Positions 50,180 to 58,795 of a stretch of 64,000 nucleotides of DNA are shown one piece after another. Origin of the DNA: Bacillota bacterium. Lineage in GTDB: Bacteria; Bacillota; DTU030; DUMP01. Position 1 is the stretch's first letter, and the number at the start of each line of letters is the position of its first letter. The stretch spans positions 25,339 to 89,338 of the forward strand of contig JASKKP010000007.1 in assembly GCA_030154105.1 (NCBI GenBank). The letters are read 5' to 3'. Both the position numbers and the translations under genes were made by a program. The notes beneath the pieces are model-generated. The model ran no database searches. It had not been told where the DNA came from and was given only the letters and a program-made list of their open reading frames with translations.

Positions 50180-52687
50180 TTACTCCGCCCCGGCGCTCAG
50201 CAAGCTGTTGAACAAGAACGGAATCGTTCCCTGGGCCTGGAAACGGTAGACGAGGTCCGGGCTCGATAGGATTACGCGCCCGGCGCCCACCGGCACGTCG
50301 ACGATGGCCGCCTTGCCGGAGAGCTTCTTTTCCTTATCGTCGAGGTAGCCGGAAAGAAGCGGCTCGGCCGCAAACTTCGCCACCACCCGGCCCGTCTTAA
50401 CCACGAAGGCCGGGTTGTTTTCGTAGAAAACGGCCTCCTCGGCGTCGAAACCATAGCCCACAGGTTGGGTCGGATCTACGCCCACGGCCAAGATCGAACC
50501 CGGAGCGTTCACGCCCGTGCGCTCTACCAGCTCTACGCCCGGCGCAAGTCCCTGCTCCACCGGGAAGGCAGAGGCTTTCCCCATGGCGAGAAGCGTGCCG
50601 CCGGACTTTACGTAAGCGGCGAGCCTAGCCACGCCTTCTTTACCCAGACCGCCCTGGTACTCAGGCGGCATCTTGGCCGAACCTTCCAGGATGTTCTTGG
50701 GCTGCATGTCGGGAAGGATGATGATGTCGTACCGGCCGAGATCACCGTTCTTAACCGCAGCGTTGTCCAGCCGGTCGTACTTGAAGCCATAGTAGTCGAG
50801 CACGTAGCGCGTCCAGCCCTCGTCCATGGTGTCCACCCAGCCGTGGTAAAGGCCGATCTTCGGTTGCCGCAGGGACTTGAAGGAGCCGGCGGGCGCTGCG
50901 GCCAGAGCCCGGCCGCTGAGGCCGAGGCCGACGACTAGAGCCTGAAAATCGGCGAAACTTAGGCCGCCCAGTTTCTTCACCCAGAACGTGCCGGCGGGGA
51001 AGGTCCGGCCGCCCACGCCGAAGGGCGCGGTCGCCTGCAGCACCTCGGCCTCATGCTCCCAGAGGGTATTGAGGAGCTTGGCTATGTTGTTATTGCTCTT
51101 ATATTCGATGAGGTAGCCAAAGGCGCTCTCCCCACCGGCGAGCGTACCCTCAGCCCTGGCTTCTTTCACCGGGCGTAGCGGTACGGCGAAAATGCCCTTA
51201 TCATCCACGGCTACGGTCTTAACGTCGCGCAGGAAGCCGTAGGTCCAGGCGGTTACGTCGTAAGGTTCATTAAAGTAGGGCTGATAGACCTGCTTTTCGA
51301 AGAGAGTCTTGGCCAGCCTGCGGTAAGGCTGGTTAAGAAGAACCACGTAGCTTCCGGCAGGATAAGTCTTCCCACCCACAGTGAAGGCGGAGGTAGCTTC
51401 CTTGACCTCGATCCGGTGCTTGAGAAGATTCGCCACCAGGTCGGCCACGGCCGCCGGGTCCTCTTGACCTCCCGGAATGACGTAGGCATAGGGCGGTTCA
51501 TTCATCCCCGCCTCCACCGCTTTCTTACCCTTCAGATAGAAGTGCTCAAGAACCGTATCCTTCTCGCGGGCGGTCAGCTCGAGAGAAAGCAGCACGCCCG
51601 TTTCCTGGTAGTCGATGTTATCCCGGAGGCGCCAGATGGTACCCTTCCACGGCAGCGGCATGTTCCAGTGGTTTTCTTTCTCAATTTTCTTAGGCCCGCT
51701 CGTATCCGGGTCGGCACCCCAGCCGCCGTGGGTTTCAAACAAGAGGCCCATTCCGTTATGGTAGGTGGTGAACTGGTCGTTGTAACCCGGGTACCAGTTG
51801 TCGTAAGTATTGGCCGTGATTACCCCGGCCATACCTTTGGCCGTCATCCCTGATAGAATATAGCCGCCGTATTTAACCCAATCCGCCTGCGTTATGGGGC
51901 TGATGTTCGGGTCATTGGGATCCTGAGTGGGATTTACGAACATCCGCGCCGGTCCGCTCTGATGCAGGTCGTGATAAATCTGCGGGTGGAAGAGAAAGCG
52001 CGCCTCCACGTTCTGGCCGGTCTCGGGGAGGGCAAGGGCAATAAAGTCGCGGTTGTTGTCGTGGCTGACGTACTTGCCGTAGTAGGGCGGGCGCGAACCG
52101 GCCCACTCGGTCCCTTTGTATTTGTTGTACCACTCCGTGAAAATATCATGCCCGTCGGGGTTAATGGAAGGGTCGATCACTACGATCACGTTATCCAGTA
52201 TGTTTTTCGTTTGGGCATCATTGCCGCTCGCCAGCTTGTAGGCCAGTTCCATGACCATTTCGCTGCTGCCCACTTCCGTGGAGTGGATGTTGGCGCAGAT
52301 CCAGTAGATGGCCTTTCCTTCTTTGATGAGCTTTTGCGCCTCCTTTTCGCTGAGGCCCCGCGGGTCGGCCAGGCGGGCGCTAATTTCTTGGTATTTCTTG
52401 AGGTTCTTGATGTTTTGTTCCGAAGACACCACGGTGAGAATCATCGGTCTGCCCTCGGGCGTGGTACCGTAAGTGATTACTTGCACCCGGTCCGAAGCCT
52501 TATCTAGAGCTTTCATGTACTCAACAATCTTGGACCATTCCGTCAAGTGGTAGTCGGCACCTATGGGATACCCCAGTATGCTCTCCGGCGTCGGAATCCG
52601 GGGCGCCGCCAGCACCCCCGAGCCGAGGACGACGAAGAACACCAGGACCAGCGAAACAAGGCGCAGCCAAACCTTCTTTCCAGACAT
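50180..52687 (-). CDS. Secreted M14-family zinc carboxypeptidase with C-terminal GATase1-like region
   Basis: 835 aa from the ATG at 52687 with AGGAGGTG 7 nt upstream. A signal peptide ends near residue 28. The peptidase M14 domain occupies about 40-370: NIHSTEVGSSEM (zinc ligands His135 and Glu138), PDGHDIFTEWYNK, NNRDFIALALPETG (substrate-binding Asn-Arg) and YHDLHQSGP (third ligand, near His242). LLFETHGGWG may carry the catalytic Glu. The remaining 450 residues include two beta domains and a part resembling the class I glutamine amidotransferase-like fold (DIIILPDM, LGKEGVARLAAYVKSGGTLLAMG). It probably digests extracellular peptides or cell-wall-derived material. Confidence 0.88.
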   Translation of the reverse strand: MSGKKVWLRLVSLVLVFFVVLGSGVLAAPRIPTPESILGYPIGADYHLTEWSKIVEYMKALDKASDRVQVITYGTTPEGRPMILTVVSSEQNIKNLKKYQEISARLADPRGLSEKEAQKLIKEGKAIYWICANIHSTEVGSSEMVMELAYKLASGNDAQTKNILDNVIVVIDPSINPDGHDIFTEWYNKYKGTEWAGSRPPYYGKYVSHDNNRDFIALALPETGQNVEARFLFHPQIYHDLHQSGPARMFVNPTQDPNDPNISPITQADWVKYGGYILSGMTAKGMAGVITANTYDNWYPGYNDQFTTYHNGMGLLFETHGGWGADPDTSGPKKIEKENHWNMPLPWKGTIWRLRDNIDYQETGVLLSLELTAREKDTVLEHFYLKGKKAVEAGMNEPPYAYVIPGGQEDPAAVADLVANLLKHRIEVKEATSAFTVGGKTYPAGSYVVLLNQPYRRLAKTLFEKQVYQPYFNEPYDVTAWTYGFLRDVKTVAVDDKGIFAVPLRPVKEARAEGTLAGGESAFGYLIEYKSNNNIAKLLNTLWEHEAEVLQATAPFGVGGRTFPAGTFWVKKLGGLSFADFQALVVGLGLSGRALAAAPAGSFKSLRQPKIGLYHGWVDTMDEGWTRYVLDYYGFKYDRLDNAAVKNGDLGRYDIIILPDMQPKNILEGSAKMPPEYQGGLGKEGVARLAAYVKSGGTLLAMGKASAFPVEQGLAPGVELVERTGVNAPGSILAVGVDPTQPVGYGFDAEEAVFYENNPAFVVKTGRVVAKFAAEPLLSGYLDDKEKKLSGKAAIVDVPVGAGRVILSSPDLVYRFQAQGTIPFLFNSLLSAGAE

Positions 52688-52863
52688 TTGCGAACACCTC
52701 CTGACCAAAGTAGAAGGGTAAAACGTGGTTCCCGGCCTACTCACCGCGCCCTCCTGCGAGCGGTAAGCATATATATTCAATGCTTCGCATTAGTATTCCT
52801 GCCGTTCGTTTTGCGTTGCCGCAAAAAATTCCGCCTATAACCGTTTCTTCGGCCTTCCCTCGC

Positions 52864-52904
52864 AAAAAAAGACAAGGCCCGGAACTAATTCCGCAGCCTT
52901 TGTC
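52864..52904 (-). terminator. Rho-independent terminator of the arsR-permease-thioredoxin operon
   Basis: On the minus strand GACAAAGGC and GCCTTGTC pair with one bulge around an inner CGGAA-TTAG-TTCCG stem, followed by seven T. It is 27 bp after the thioredoxin stop. Confidence 0.85.
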
Positions 52905-52931
52905 CTTTTGCCGCCGCACCCGGCGGCCTCC

Positions 52932-53174
52932 TCATGCCTCCTCCGCGAGAAGCTTTTTCACCTCCTCCTTACTCGGCACGCGGCCCGCCACCTTCACCTT
53001 TTCGTTTACCACCAGGGCCGGCGTCATCATGACGTCGTAGGACATGATTTTATCCATGTCCTTGACCTCTTCGAACTCGGCCTCGATGCCCAGTTCGGCC
53101 GCCGCTTGGCGGGCGTAGGCCTCGAGGGTACGGCAGTTCCGGCAACCCATGCCCAGGATCTTGATGTGCATCAT
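52932..53174 (-). CDS. Small thioredoxin-like (CxxC) protein
   Basis: 80 aa with GGAGGG 6 nt before the ATG. HIKILGMGCRNCRTLEAYAR carries CRNC in place of thioredoxin CGPC, and MMTPALVVNEKVKVAGRVPS has the cis-Pro loop. This is the MTH895/redox-active disulfide protein 2 group. It may receive or donate electrons, possibly to a metal or metalloid substrate, because it is the last gene of an ArsR-permease operon. Confidence 0.88.
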   Translation of the reverse strand: MMHIKILGMGCRNCRTLEAYARQAAAELGIEAEFEEVKDMDKIMSYDVMMTPALVVNEKVKVAGRVPSKEEVKKLLAEEA

Positions 53175-53252
53175 TAAAAGCCCTCCTTCACTTATTCTCC
53201 TTACGGACCGATAGGAGTGTTGCGGCCCGAGACCGCCAGCTTGGAAAAAGAA

Positions 53253-54302
53253 TCAGGCAACGGCTCCGAAGAGCATTCCGGCAAGGGTGGCCATGACGAC
53301 AACCAGGGAAACGTAGACCGCCGTCTTTTTCGTGCCCATAATGTTGCGGATGGCCAGCATGTTAGGTAGGCTCAAAGCTGGCCCGGCCAAGAGAAGCGCC
53401 AACGCCGGGCCCTGTCCCATACTGAGGTCGGTAAGGGCCTTAACGATCGGCACCTCCGTGAGGGTGGAAAAGTACATGAGCGCCCCGAATAGCGAGGCGA
53501 GCAGGTTGGCGCTCAGGCTGTTGCCGCCCACAAAGCGCGAGATCCACTCAGGCGGCAGGATTACTTTGAGGGCACCGGCGATGAACACCCCCACAAGGAG
53601 CACCGGGAAGATCATCCGGACGTACTTCCACGTCTCCTGCATCCAGGCTTGGAACTCGCCTTCTTTAAACCAGCGGCTGACGGCCAACGCCACGGCAGTT
53701 ACCAAGCTGATAAGAACGGCGACCTTGTCCCAGAACGGAATCTTCGCCGTACCGAAAAGGAGGATGGCAATGAGGAGCCCAAAAAAGATGGCGAGTTGCG
53801 AGCCCGGGCGGGTATCTTCAGTCCCTCCGAACATGGCCGGGTTAGTGGTGCGGTCCCTTTTCTCCTCCTCGCCGGCAAAGAGCGCCGCCATGATGAGGCC
53901 GATGATGAGGGAAAAGAAAATCGCCCCCAATGTCCGCGCCAGGCCCATCTTCAAGCCAATGGCCCGGGCGGTGAGAACAATCGCCAGGACGTTAATGGCC
54001 GGTCCCGAATAGAGGAAGGCGATGGCCGGGCCGAGGCCCGCCCCCTTCTTGTAGATCCCGGCAAAAAGCGGCAGCACCGTGCAGGAGCACACGGCCAGGA
54101 TGGCACCGGAAACGGAAGCTACACCGTATGCCAGGTACTTATTCGCCTGGGGCCCGAAGTATTTTAAGACAGCACCACTAGAAAGCAAAGCCGCAATGGC
54201 GCCCGCGATAAAGAAGGCCGGCACAAGGCAGGTGAGCACGTGGGCAGAAAGGTACTCACCCAGTTCAGCGATGCCGCCCTCCAGAATGCGCATCAAAAGC
54301 AA
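53253..54302 (-). CDS. Permease of the DUF318/ArsP_1 family
   Basis: 349 aa with eight to ten membrane segments. SAHVLTCLVPAFFIAGAIAALL, CSCTVLPLFAGIYKKGAGLGPAIAFLYSGPAINVLA (by position 73-108), LFGALMYFSTLTEVPIVKAL and LLLAGPALSLPNMLAIRNIMG match the PF03773 permease family (YraQ, ArsP). Some members export organoarsenicals. The start is probably TTG, with ATG alternatives a few codons in. It is encoded 75 bp after an ArsR-type regulator and 78 bp before a small thioredoxin. Confidence 0.9.
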   Translation of the reverse strand: MLLMRILEGGIAELGEYLSAHVLTCLVPAFFIAGAIAALLSSGAVLKYFGPQANKYLAYGVASVSGAILAVCSCTVLPLFAGIYKKGAGLGPAIAFLYSGPAINVLAIVLTARAIGLKMGLARTLGAIFFSLIIGLIMAALFAGEEEKRDRTTNPAMFGGTEDTRPGSQLAIFFGLLIAILLFGTAKIPFWDKVAVLISLVTAVALAVSRWFKEGEFQAWMQETWKYVRMIFPVLLVGVFIAGALKVILPPEWISRFVGGNSLSANLLASLFGALMYFSTLTEVPIVKALTDLSMGQGPALALLLAGPALSLPNMLAIRNIMGTKKTAVYVSLVVVMATLAGMLFGAVA

Positions 54303-54377
54303 GTTTCCTCTCTCCTTCGCTTCAATGCGAGTAACCCATTAAACCCCGAAGCAATCACTGCCTTCGAGCACCTCACG

Positions 54378-54752
54378 TCATCCTCTCCCCGTTCGTGCAG
54401 GCTCGGCGCTCGGCTCGTCGTCCGCACCAGAAAGCTCGGCCAAAAGCTCCTGCCCGGCCTTCACCTGCCGCACCAGCACTTTTGCCGCGCAGTTTAGAAG
54501 GTCAAACACCTCCGGGTGCTCCACGCGGTAGATCACCCTCAGGCCGTCTTTGTATGAACTTACCAGGCCCTCTTTTCTAAGCACCGCCAGGTGCTGCGAA
54601 ACGTTGGACTGCTCAAGGCCGAGCTTCGGGATCAGCTCGCACACGCACAGTTCGCCGTCCTTTAAGAGTTCCAAGATCTTGATGCGCGTCGGGTGCGCGA
54701 GGGCCTTGAGAAGATCGGCCACCATCCTTTCCGCGCTCTTAGCCGCGGCCAC
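54378..54752 (-). CDS. ArsR-family regulator with CVC metal-type motif
   Basis: 124 aa from a GTG start. The winged helix runs about residues 12-95: DLLKALAHPTRIKILELLKDG, ELCVCELIPKLGLEQSNVSQHLAVLRKEG (by position 33-61) and SSYKDGLRVIYRVEHPEVFDLL. ELCVCEL has the paired cysteines used by ArsR-type sensors to bind arsenite, antimonite or other thiophilic ions, so inducer binding there is plausible. It should repress its own operon with the permease and thioredoxin genes. Confidence 0.9.
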   Translation of the reverse strand: MAAAKSAERMVADLLKALAHPTRIKILELLKDGELCVCELIPKLGLEQSNVSQHLAVLRKEGLVSSYKDGLRVIYRVEHPEVFDLLNCAAKVLVRQVKAGQELLAELSGADDEPSAEPARTGRG

Positions 54753-54855
54753 AGTAAGTCACCACCTTCCGAGACTCCTGAGTTCCTACTTTCCGGCTCC
54801 ATCGTCCGCAGGGAAAACAAAGCCCACACCTCGACCGGTGACCATTCATGAGCTT

Positions 54856-54884
54856 ATTCTAATATATTCAATGCCTAATGTAAA
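54856..54884 (-). promoter_or_regulatory. Promoter of the arsR-permease-thioredoxin operon
   Basis: On the minus strand TTTACA and TAGAAT are separated by 17 bp (plus-strand tgtaaa at 54879-54884, attcta at 54856-54861). It lies about 105 bp upstream of the start codon. A segment ATATATTCAATGC within the spacer recurs upstream of the M14 gene. Confidence 0.65.
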
Positions 54885-54921
54885 GGCCCCACCGGGACCC
54901 GGCATTGGGAGGAGCAAAGCC

Positions 54922-54997
54922 GGCCCCCTCCGTGCCGCCGCCGGCGGGTCGCTATGTAGCGTCTCTGCCGACAGCACTGAATAGGCCGGAGGGGGCC
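54922..54997 (-). terminator. Long-range hairpin after the M19 dipeptidase gene
   Basis: GGCCCCCTCCG (54922-54932) and CGGAGGGGGCC (54987-54997) pair perfectly over 11 bp with a 54-nt loop that has inner GC-rich pairing. On the minus strand it follows the dipeptidase stop by 28 bp. The T tract is weak. Confidence 0.45.
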
Positions 54998-55024
54998 CTG
55001 TTACTGCCGTGGAGCAACCGCCGG

Positions 55025-55981
55025 CTACCTGCCGGCCTGCCCGGATAAGAGGCGAAGCAAGTTTTGGCCCATGATTTGGGCAATCGCCTCATCGGCGTAG
55101 CCGCGTTCCTTGAGGGCAGCGGCCAAAGCGGGGAAACGGTGGGGCCCTTCCAGACCCTTTGGCGGCGCCGGGATGCCGTCGAAGTCCGAGCCCAAGCCGA
55201 CATGCTCCGGTCCAACTAGGTCTACGAGGTAATCGATATGGCGCACGACATCCTCCAGGCCTGCCGGCCCTTCGGCGCGCAGGAAGGCCGCGTGAAAGTT
55301 CACGCCGATGACGCCTCCTCTTTGGGCCAAGGCTTTAGCCTGGGTATCCGTAAGGTTCCTGGGATGCGGGCACAGGGCGTGGGCGGAGGAATGAGAGGCG
55401 AAGACCGGCCCCTCCGCCGCCTCCAGCACATCCCAGAACGAGCGTACGTTGAGATGGGAGACGTCCACCAGCATACCGAGCCTGCCGGCGATCTTAACCG
55501 CCTCCCGGCCCAACGCCGTGAGGCCGCCGCCCGAGTCGTCCGCCACCCCGCCGGCCAGGAGGTTACGCTCATTCCAGGTAAGGCCGACGGCGCGCACCCC
55601 CAGGCGGTAAAAGACCTCGAGCAGGCCCGGATCGTCTCCCAAGGGTTCCCCGCCTTCCAAGCTGAGGACGGCGGCCACTTTTCCTTCCTCCTGCGCCCGG
55701 CGAACGTCCTGAGCACTCAAGGCCAAAAGCAGGTCGCTTTCTTCCTCAAGCTCCCGGTAAAAAAGCTTGATCTGCCCCAGCACATCAGGCAAGGCCCGAA
55801 GGGCGCGTTGGGGGGCGCCGGTGTAGAGGGCGAAAAACTGGGCCACTACCCCTCCGGCCTTAAGGCGGGCGAGGTCTACCTGGCCTTCCGGCCGCTCGTT
55901 CAGCCGCCCTCCGCTTTGCGCTAGCTGGTAAAGAACATCCGAGTGCCCGTCAATCACTGCCAAGGGTTTGTCTTGAGCCAT
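55025..55981 (-). CDS. Membrane dipeptidase (peptidase M19)
   Basis: 318 aa from the ATG at 55981 with AAGGAGAG upstream. VIDGHSDVLYQLAQ carries the HxD zinc-binding start, followed by VLSLEGGEPLGDDPGLLEVF (Glu ligand), GLTWNERNLLAGG, VDVSHLNVRSFWDV, ASHSSAHALCPHPRNLTD and VGLGSDFDGIPAPPKGLE. These are the standard ligands of the M19 renal dipeptidase family, which hydrolyses dipeptides, including D-amino-acid ones, and some beta-lactams. No operon partner is visible on this strand. Confidence 0.93.
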   Translation of the reverse strand: MAQDKPLAVIDGHSDVLYQLAQSGGRLNERPEGQVDLARLKAGGVVAQFFALYTGAPQRALRALPDVLGQIKLFYRELEEESDLLLALSAQDVRRAQEEGKVAAVLSLEGGEPLGDDPGLLEVFYRLGVRAVGLTWNERNLLAGGVADDSGGGLTALGREAVKIAGRLGMLVDVSHLNVRSFWDVLEAAEGPVFASHSSAHALCPHPRNLTDTQAKALAQRGGVIGVNFHAAFLRAEGPAGLEDVVRHIDYLVDLVGPEHVGLGSDFDGIPAPPKGLEGPHRFPALAAALKERGYADEAIAQIMGQNLLRLLSGQAGR

Positions 55982-56324
55982 TTTGTTCTCTCCTTTTCTG
56001 CTTTGGTTTGCCGTAGTCGGTATAGGGGCGTAAAAGCAAAGCTGGGTTGGATGCGCCGTCCTCGCGGAAGGTAGGCAATATCTTTGCCATAAATCTATTT
56101 GCCGCCCAGCCGGGATATCCTGCCCTGAGCTCGCCATACCGGAAGATGCTCTCTCAGGTTAACGCTGCTTAAGCAGCAACCATATGAGTAGGTGAGCTCG
56201 ACAGCCAACTTCTGATGAAAGGAATTATTTTCCTAATCTCCGGAAATCCGGGCCGACGGTATTGATGGTATATGCGACCTGAAACTTAGGCCATGCTAGA
56301 GAAAACACCTTGGGGGTGAGTCTT
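55982..56324 (+). other. Non-coding region upstream of the opine-dehydrogenase gene
   Basis: A 340-bp divergent gap between the dipeptidase and dehydrogenase genes. It contains a perfect 14-bp palindrome GCTGCTTAAGCAGC at 56164-56177, which could be an operator, and a small CCGGAAATCCGG hairpin near 56240. No promoter with a good spacing was found and no known RNA is recognised. Confidence 0.5.
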
Positions 56325-57500
56325 TTGCCCAAACCCATTTTCGCCGTGCTGGGCGGCGGTCACGGCGGGTTCGCTACGGCTGCCGATCTGGCCATTAAGG
56401 GATTTGCGGTGCGCCTTTACTCCAGTTATGAGGAAACCATTGCCCCCCTCCAGGCCCGCGGCGGGCTGGAGCTGGAGGTGCTGCCCTCGACCGGCCTAAG
56501 GGGCGGCTTTGCCCGTTTAGAGCAGGCCACCACGGACCTCGCCGCCGCCGTGGAGGGGGCAGACATCATCATGGTGGTGACGCCGGCTCCCTCGCAGCGC
56601 CGCTATGCGGAGAAGCTGGCGCAGCACCTAAGAAGCGGGCAAGTAGTTGTGCTCCACCCCGGAAGCTTTGGCGGGGCCTTGGAGTTTGCCCAAGTACTGG
56701 CCGCCCACGGAGCACCACCGGTAATGCTGGCTGAAACCGAGTGTTTAATCTACGCCGGGCGCAAAAAAGGACCCACCCACATGTGGATCCGCGGCTACAA
56801 GAAGGGCCTGCGCCTGGCCGCCTTCCCCGCCCGGGAAACGGCCCGGGTGCTCTCTCTCCTGAGACAAGCCTACCCGGACCTGGCCGAGGCGGACTCGGTG
56901 TTGGAGACGGGACTCAGCAACCCGAACCCTATCATCCACATTCCCATTATGATTCTCAACGCCGCCCGCATCGAAGCGCCGGGGGATTTCCTCTTTTACT
57001 GGGAAGGCGTTACCCCGGCCGTAGGGCGCGCCATCGAAGCCTTAGACGCCGAGCGTATGGCCGTGGGCGAAGCCCTGGGCGTGCCGCTGCGCTCGGTTTA
57101 CGAGCAGGACCTAGAGTGGTACGGCCACCAGGGAACCTACGGCCGGAACATCCACGAAACCCACGTCCACAACCCCATCTACCAGTGGAGCTTGGCTCCG
57201 ACCAACTTCGAACACCGCTACCTTACCGAAGATACCCCCTACGGCCTGGTGCCCATCGAAGACCTGGGGTACCGCCTGGGCGTGCCCACCCCGCGCATCA
57301 GCGCCACCATCGAGTACGCCTCCCTTTTGACCCGTCAGGACCTGCGCCACGGCGCCCGCACCATAGAAAGGCTGGGCTTGGCCCAATTTTCCCCCCACGA
57401 ACTCCGCCGGTACGTAAGATGCGGCTTCCAGGAGGGCGAAAGAGAGTGCTGGCCATCATCAACTCGGCGGTCATTACCGGCGACGGAAGAACGCTCTTAG
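56325..57500 (+). CDS. Octopine/nopaline dehydrogenase-family protein
   Basis: 391 aa from the TTG at 56325 with GGGGGTGA upstream. Other starts at 56310 and 56316 overlap this ribosome site. Rossmann motif VLGGGHGGFATAADLAIKG lies at residues 6-24, and VVTPAPSQRRYA and VVLHPGSFGGALEF follow. The C-terminal octopine-dehydrogenase domain spans about 190-345 (SNPNPIIHIPIMILNAARIE, FLFYWEGVTPAVGRAIEALD, YRLGVPTPRISATIEYASLL). Relatives catalyse NAD(P)H-dependent reductive condensation of an amino acid with a 2-oxo acid, or the reverse. It overlaps the amidohydrolase by 55 bp. Confidence 0.9.
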   Translation: MPKPIFAVLGGGHGGFATAADLAIKGFAVRLYSSYEETIAPLQARGGLELEVLPSTGLRGGFARLEQATTDLAAAVEGADIIMVVTPAPSQRRYAEKLAQHLRSGQVVVLHPGSFGGALEFAQVLAAHGAPPVMLAETECLIYAGRKKGPTHMWIRGYKKGLRLAAFPARETARVLSLLRQAYPDLAEADSVLETGLSNPNPIIHIPIMILNAARIEAPGDFLFYWEGVTPAVGRAIEALDAERMAVGEALGVPLRSVYEQDLEWYGHQGTYGRNIHETHVHNPIYQWSLAPTNFEHRYLTEDTPYGLVPIEDLGYRLGVPTPRISATIEYASLLTRQDLRHGARTIERLGLAQFSPHELRRYVRCGFQEGERECWPSSTRRSLPATEERS

Positions 57501-58795
57501 AGGAGGCAACCGTTCTTGTCGTCGCCGGGCGCATTGCCGGAGTGAGCGCGGGGAAAAACATTCCGCCCGGAGCCGAGGTGCTGGATCTTAACGGGGACTA
57601 CCTCCTTCCCGGGTTCATCAACAGCCACGTCCACGGCGTAACCTTTGGCCCCCTTTTCGCCAGCGGTGCACCGCCCCTCGATCATGAGGCCGTGCGCGCC
57701 AATCAGGAAAGGCACCTTAAAGCGGGAACCACCACCGTCCTGAATGTGGACGGTTTCGCCCTGCCGGAAGAAGTAGCCGAAGCGCGGCGTCTCACCCCGC
57801 TCAACATTAAAACCAGCGCCTGCCTTACGCCGGCCGCCCTGGCCGCGGCCCGGGCCGTGGACGGGGCAGGCCTTACGGAGCGGCACCTGGCCACAACCCT
57901 TGAAGAGCAGATCCAGGCGGGAGCGGTGGCCATCGGGGAAGCAGGAAGCGGTCACACCCTGGGAGGCGGCGGGAGCGAGTATATGTACATCCCGCAGCGC
58001 ATCAAAGAAGAAACCGGGGTGGAAATCACCCCGGCGGCGGCGCGCGCCCTTAAAGAGGCCGCCCTCGGAAAAGAGCTGGACCCGGCGGCAAAAGATGAAG
58101 TGGCACTCAATAAGGCCCTGGTTGCCGCCGGCCTGGCCGGCCGCATTGCGCCGGCGCGGGCGCAGGTCATTATCGAGGAGTGCGTGCTGCCGGCCCTGGG
58201 GCCGGCGCGCCGGAGCATTGCCGAAGCCGCTTCGCTAGCCCGGCGCTTGGGCCTTCCCCTTATCGCCCACACCGCCCCGCCTTCTCTTACGGCAGTACTC
58301 GCCGCCGCCCAGGAAGGTGCCTGGACCATCGCCGCCCACGCCAATCACGACAGCTTTTCTGAAAAAGCCATGCTGGAAGCCGCCCGCTCGCTGAAAGAGG
58401 CCGGAGCCCTTCTCGACGGCGCCACGTTCGACGGCTTTGGAGCACGCCGGACCACAGAAAGCCCGGCCAACCTTCTCGCCCTCCTTAAGGCCGGCTTGGT
58501 CGACCTAATTACCACCGATTACGGCGGCGGATTTTTTGACCCCTTACCGGCAGCCCTTAAGGCCATCGGCGAAGCCGGCATCCTCTCCCTTCCGGCCGCC
58601 GTGCGCCTGGTAACCTCCGCCCCGGCCGCAGCCATCCCCGGTCTCGCTCCGGGGCGCGGGCGCATTGCCCCGGGTTATGTCGCCGACCTCACCGTCCTTG
58701 CCCGGGATGATCTGGCCCAGGTGCGCTACGTGTTCATCGGCGGGCGGCAGGTTATCCCCGCGGCCGGCCGTGCCGAGGGTTCAATAAGCTCTTAA
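57446..58795 (+). CDS. Amidohydrolase (enamidase/imidazolonepropionase-like)
   Basis: 449 aa from the GTG at 57446 with GGAGG 10 nt upstream. A much longer upstream frame overlaps the dehydrogenase and is ignored. The composite-domain start IINSAVITGDGRTLLEEA leads to the metal motif FINSHVHGV (HxH), then AGTTTVLNVDGFALPEE, IAHTAPPSLTAVL, AHANHDSFSE, TTDYGGGFFDPLPAAL (the Asp ligand) and the C-terminal strand LAPGRGRIAPGYVADLTVL. It resembles enamidases and other hydrolases of cyclic amides. It is probably translated with the dehydrogenase and converges on livF with 15 bp overlap. Confidence 0.88.
   Translation: MLAIINSAVITGDGRTLLEEATVLVVAGRIAGVSAGKNIPPGAEVLDLNGDYLLPGFINSHVHGVTFGPLFASGAPPLDHEAVRANQERHLKAGTTTVLNVDGFALPEEVAEARRLTPLNIKTSACLTPAALAAARAVDGAGLTERHLATTLEEQIQAGAVAIGEAGSGHTLGGGGSEYMYIPQRIKEETGVEITPAAARALKEAALGKELDPAAKDEVALNKALVAAGLAGRIAPARAQVIIEECVLPALGPARRSIAEAASLARRLGLPLIAHTAPPSLTAVLAAAQEGAWTIAAHANHDSFSEKAMLEAARSLKEAGALLDGATFDGFGARRTTESPANLLALLKAGLVDLITTDYGGGFFDPLPAALKAIGEAGILSLPAAVRLVTSAPAAAIPGLAPGRGRIAPGYVADLTVLARDDLAQVRYVFIGGRQVIPAAGRAEGSISS

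Noticed and set aside
56741..57445. N-terminal extension of the amidohydrolase
   Set aside because: It overlaps the dehydrogenase gene in another frame and encodes Arg/Pro-rich sequence. The GTG at 57446 begins the canonical amidohydrolase domain.
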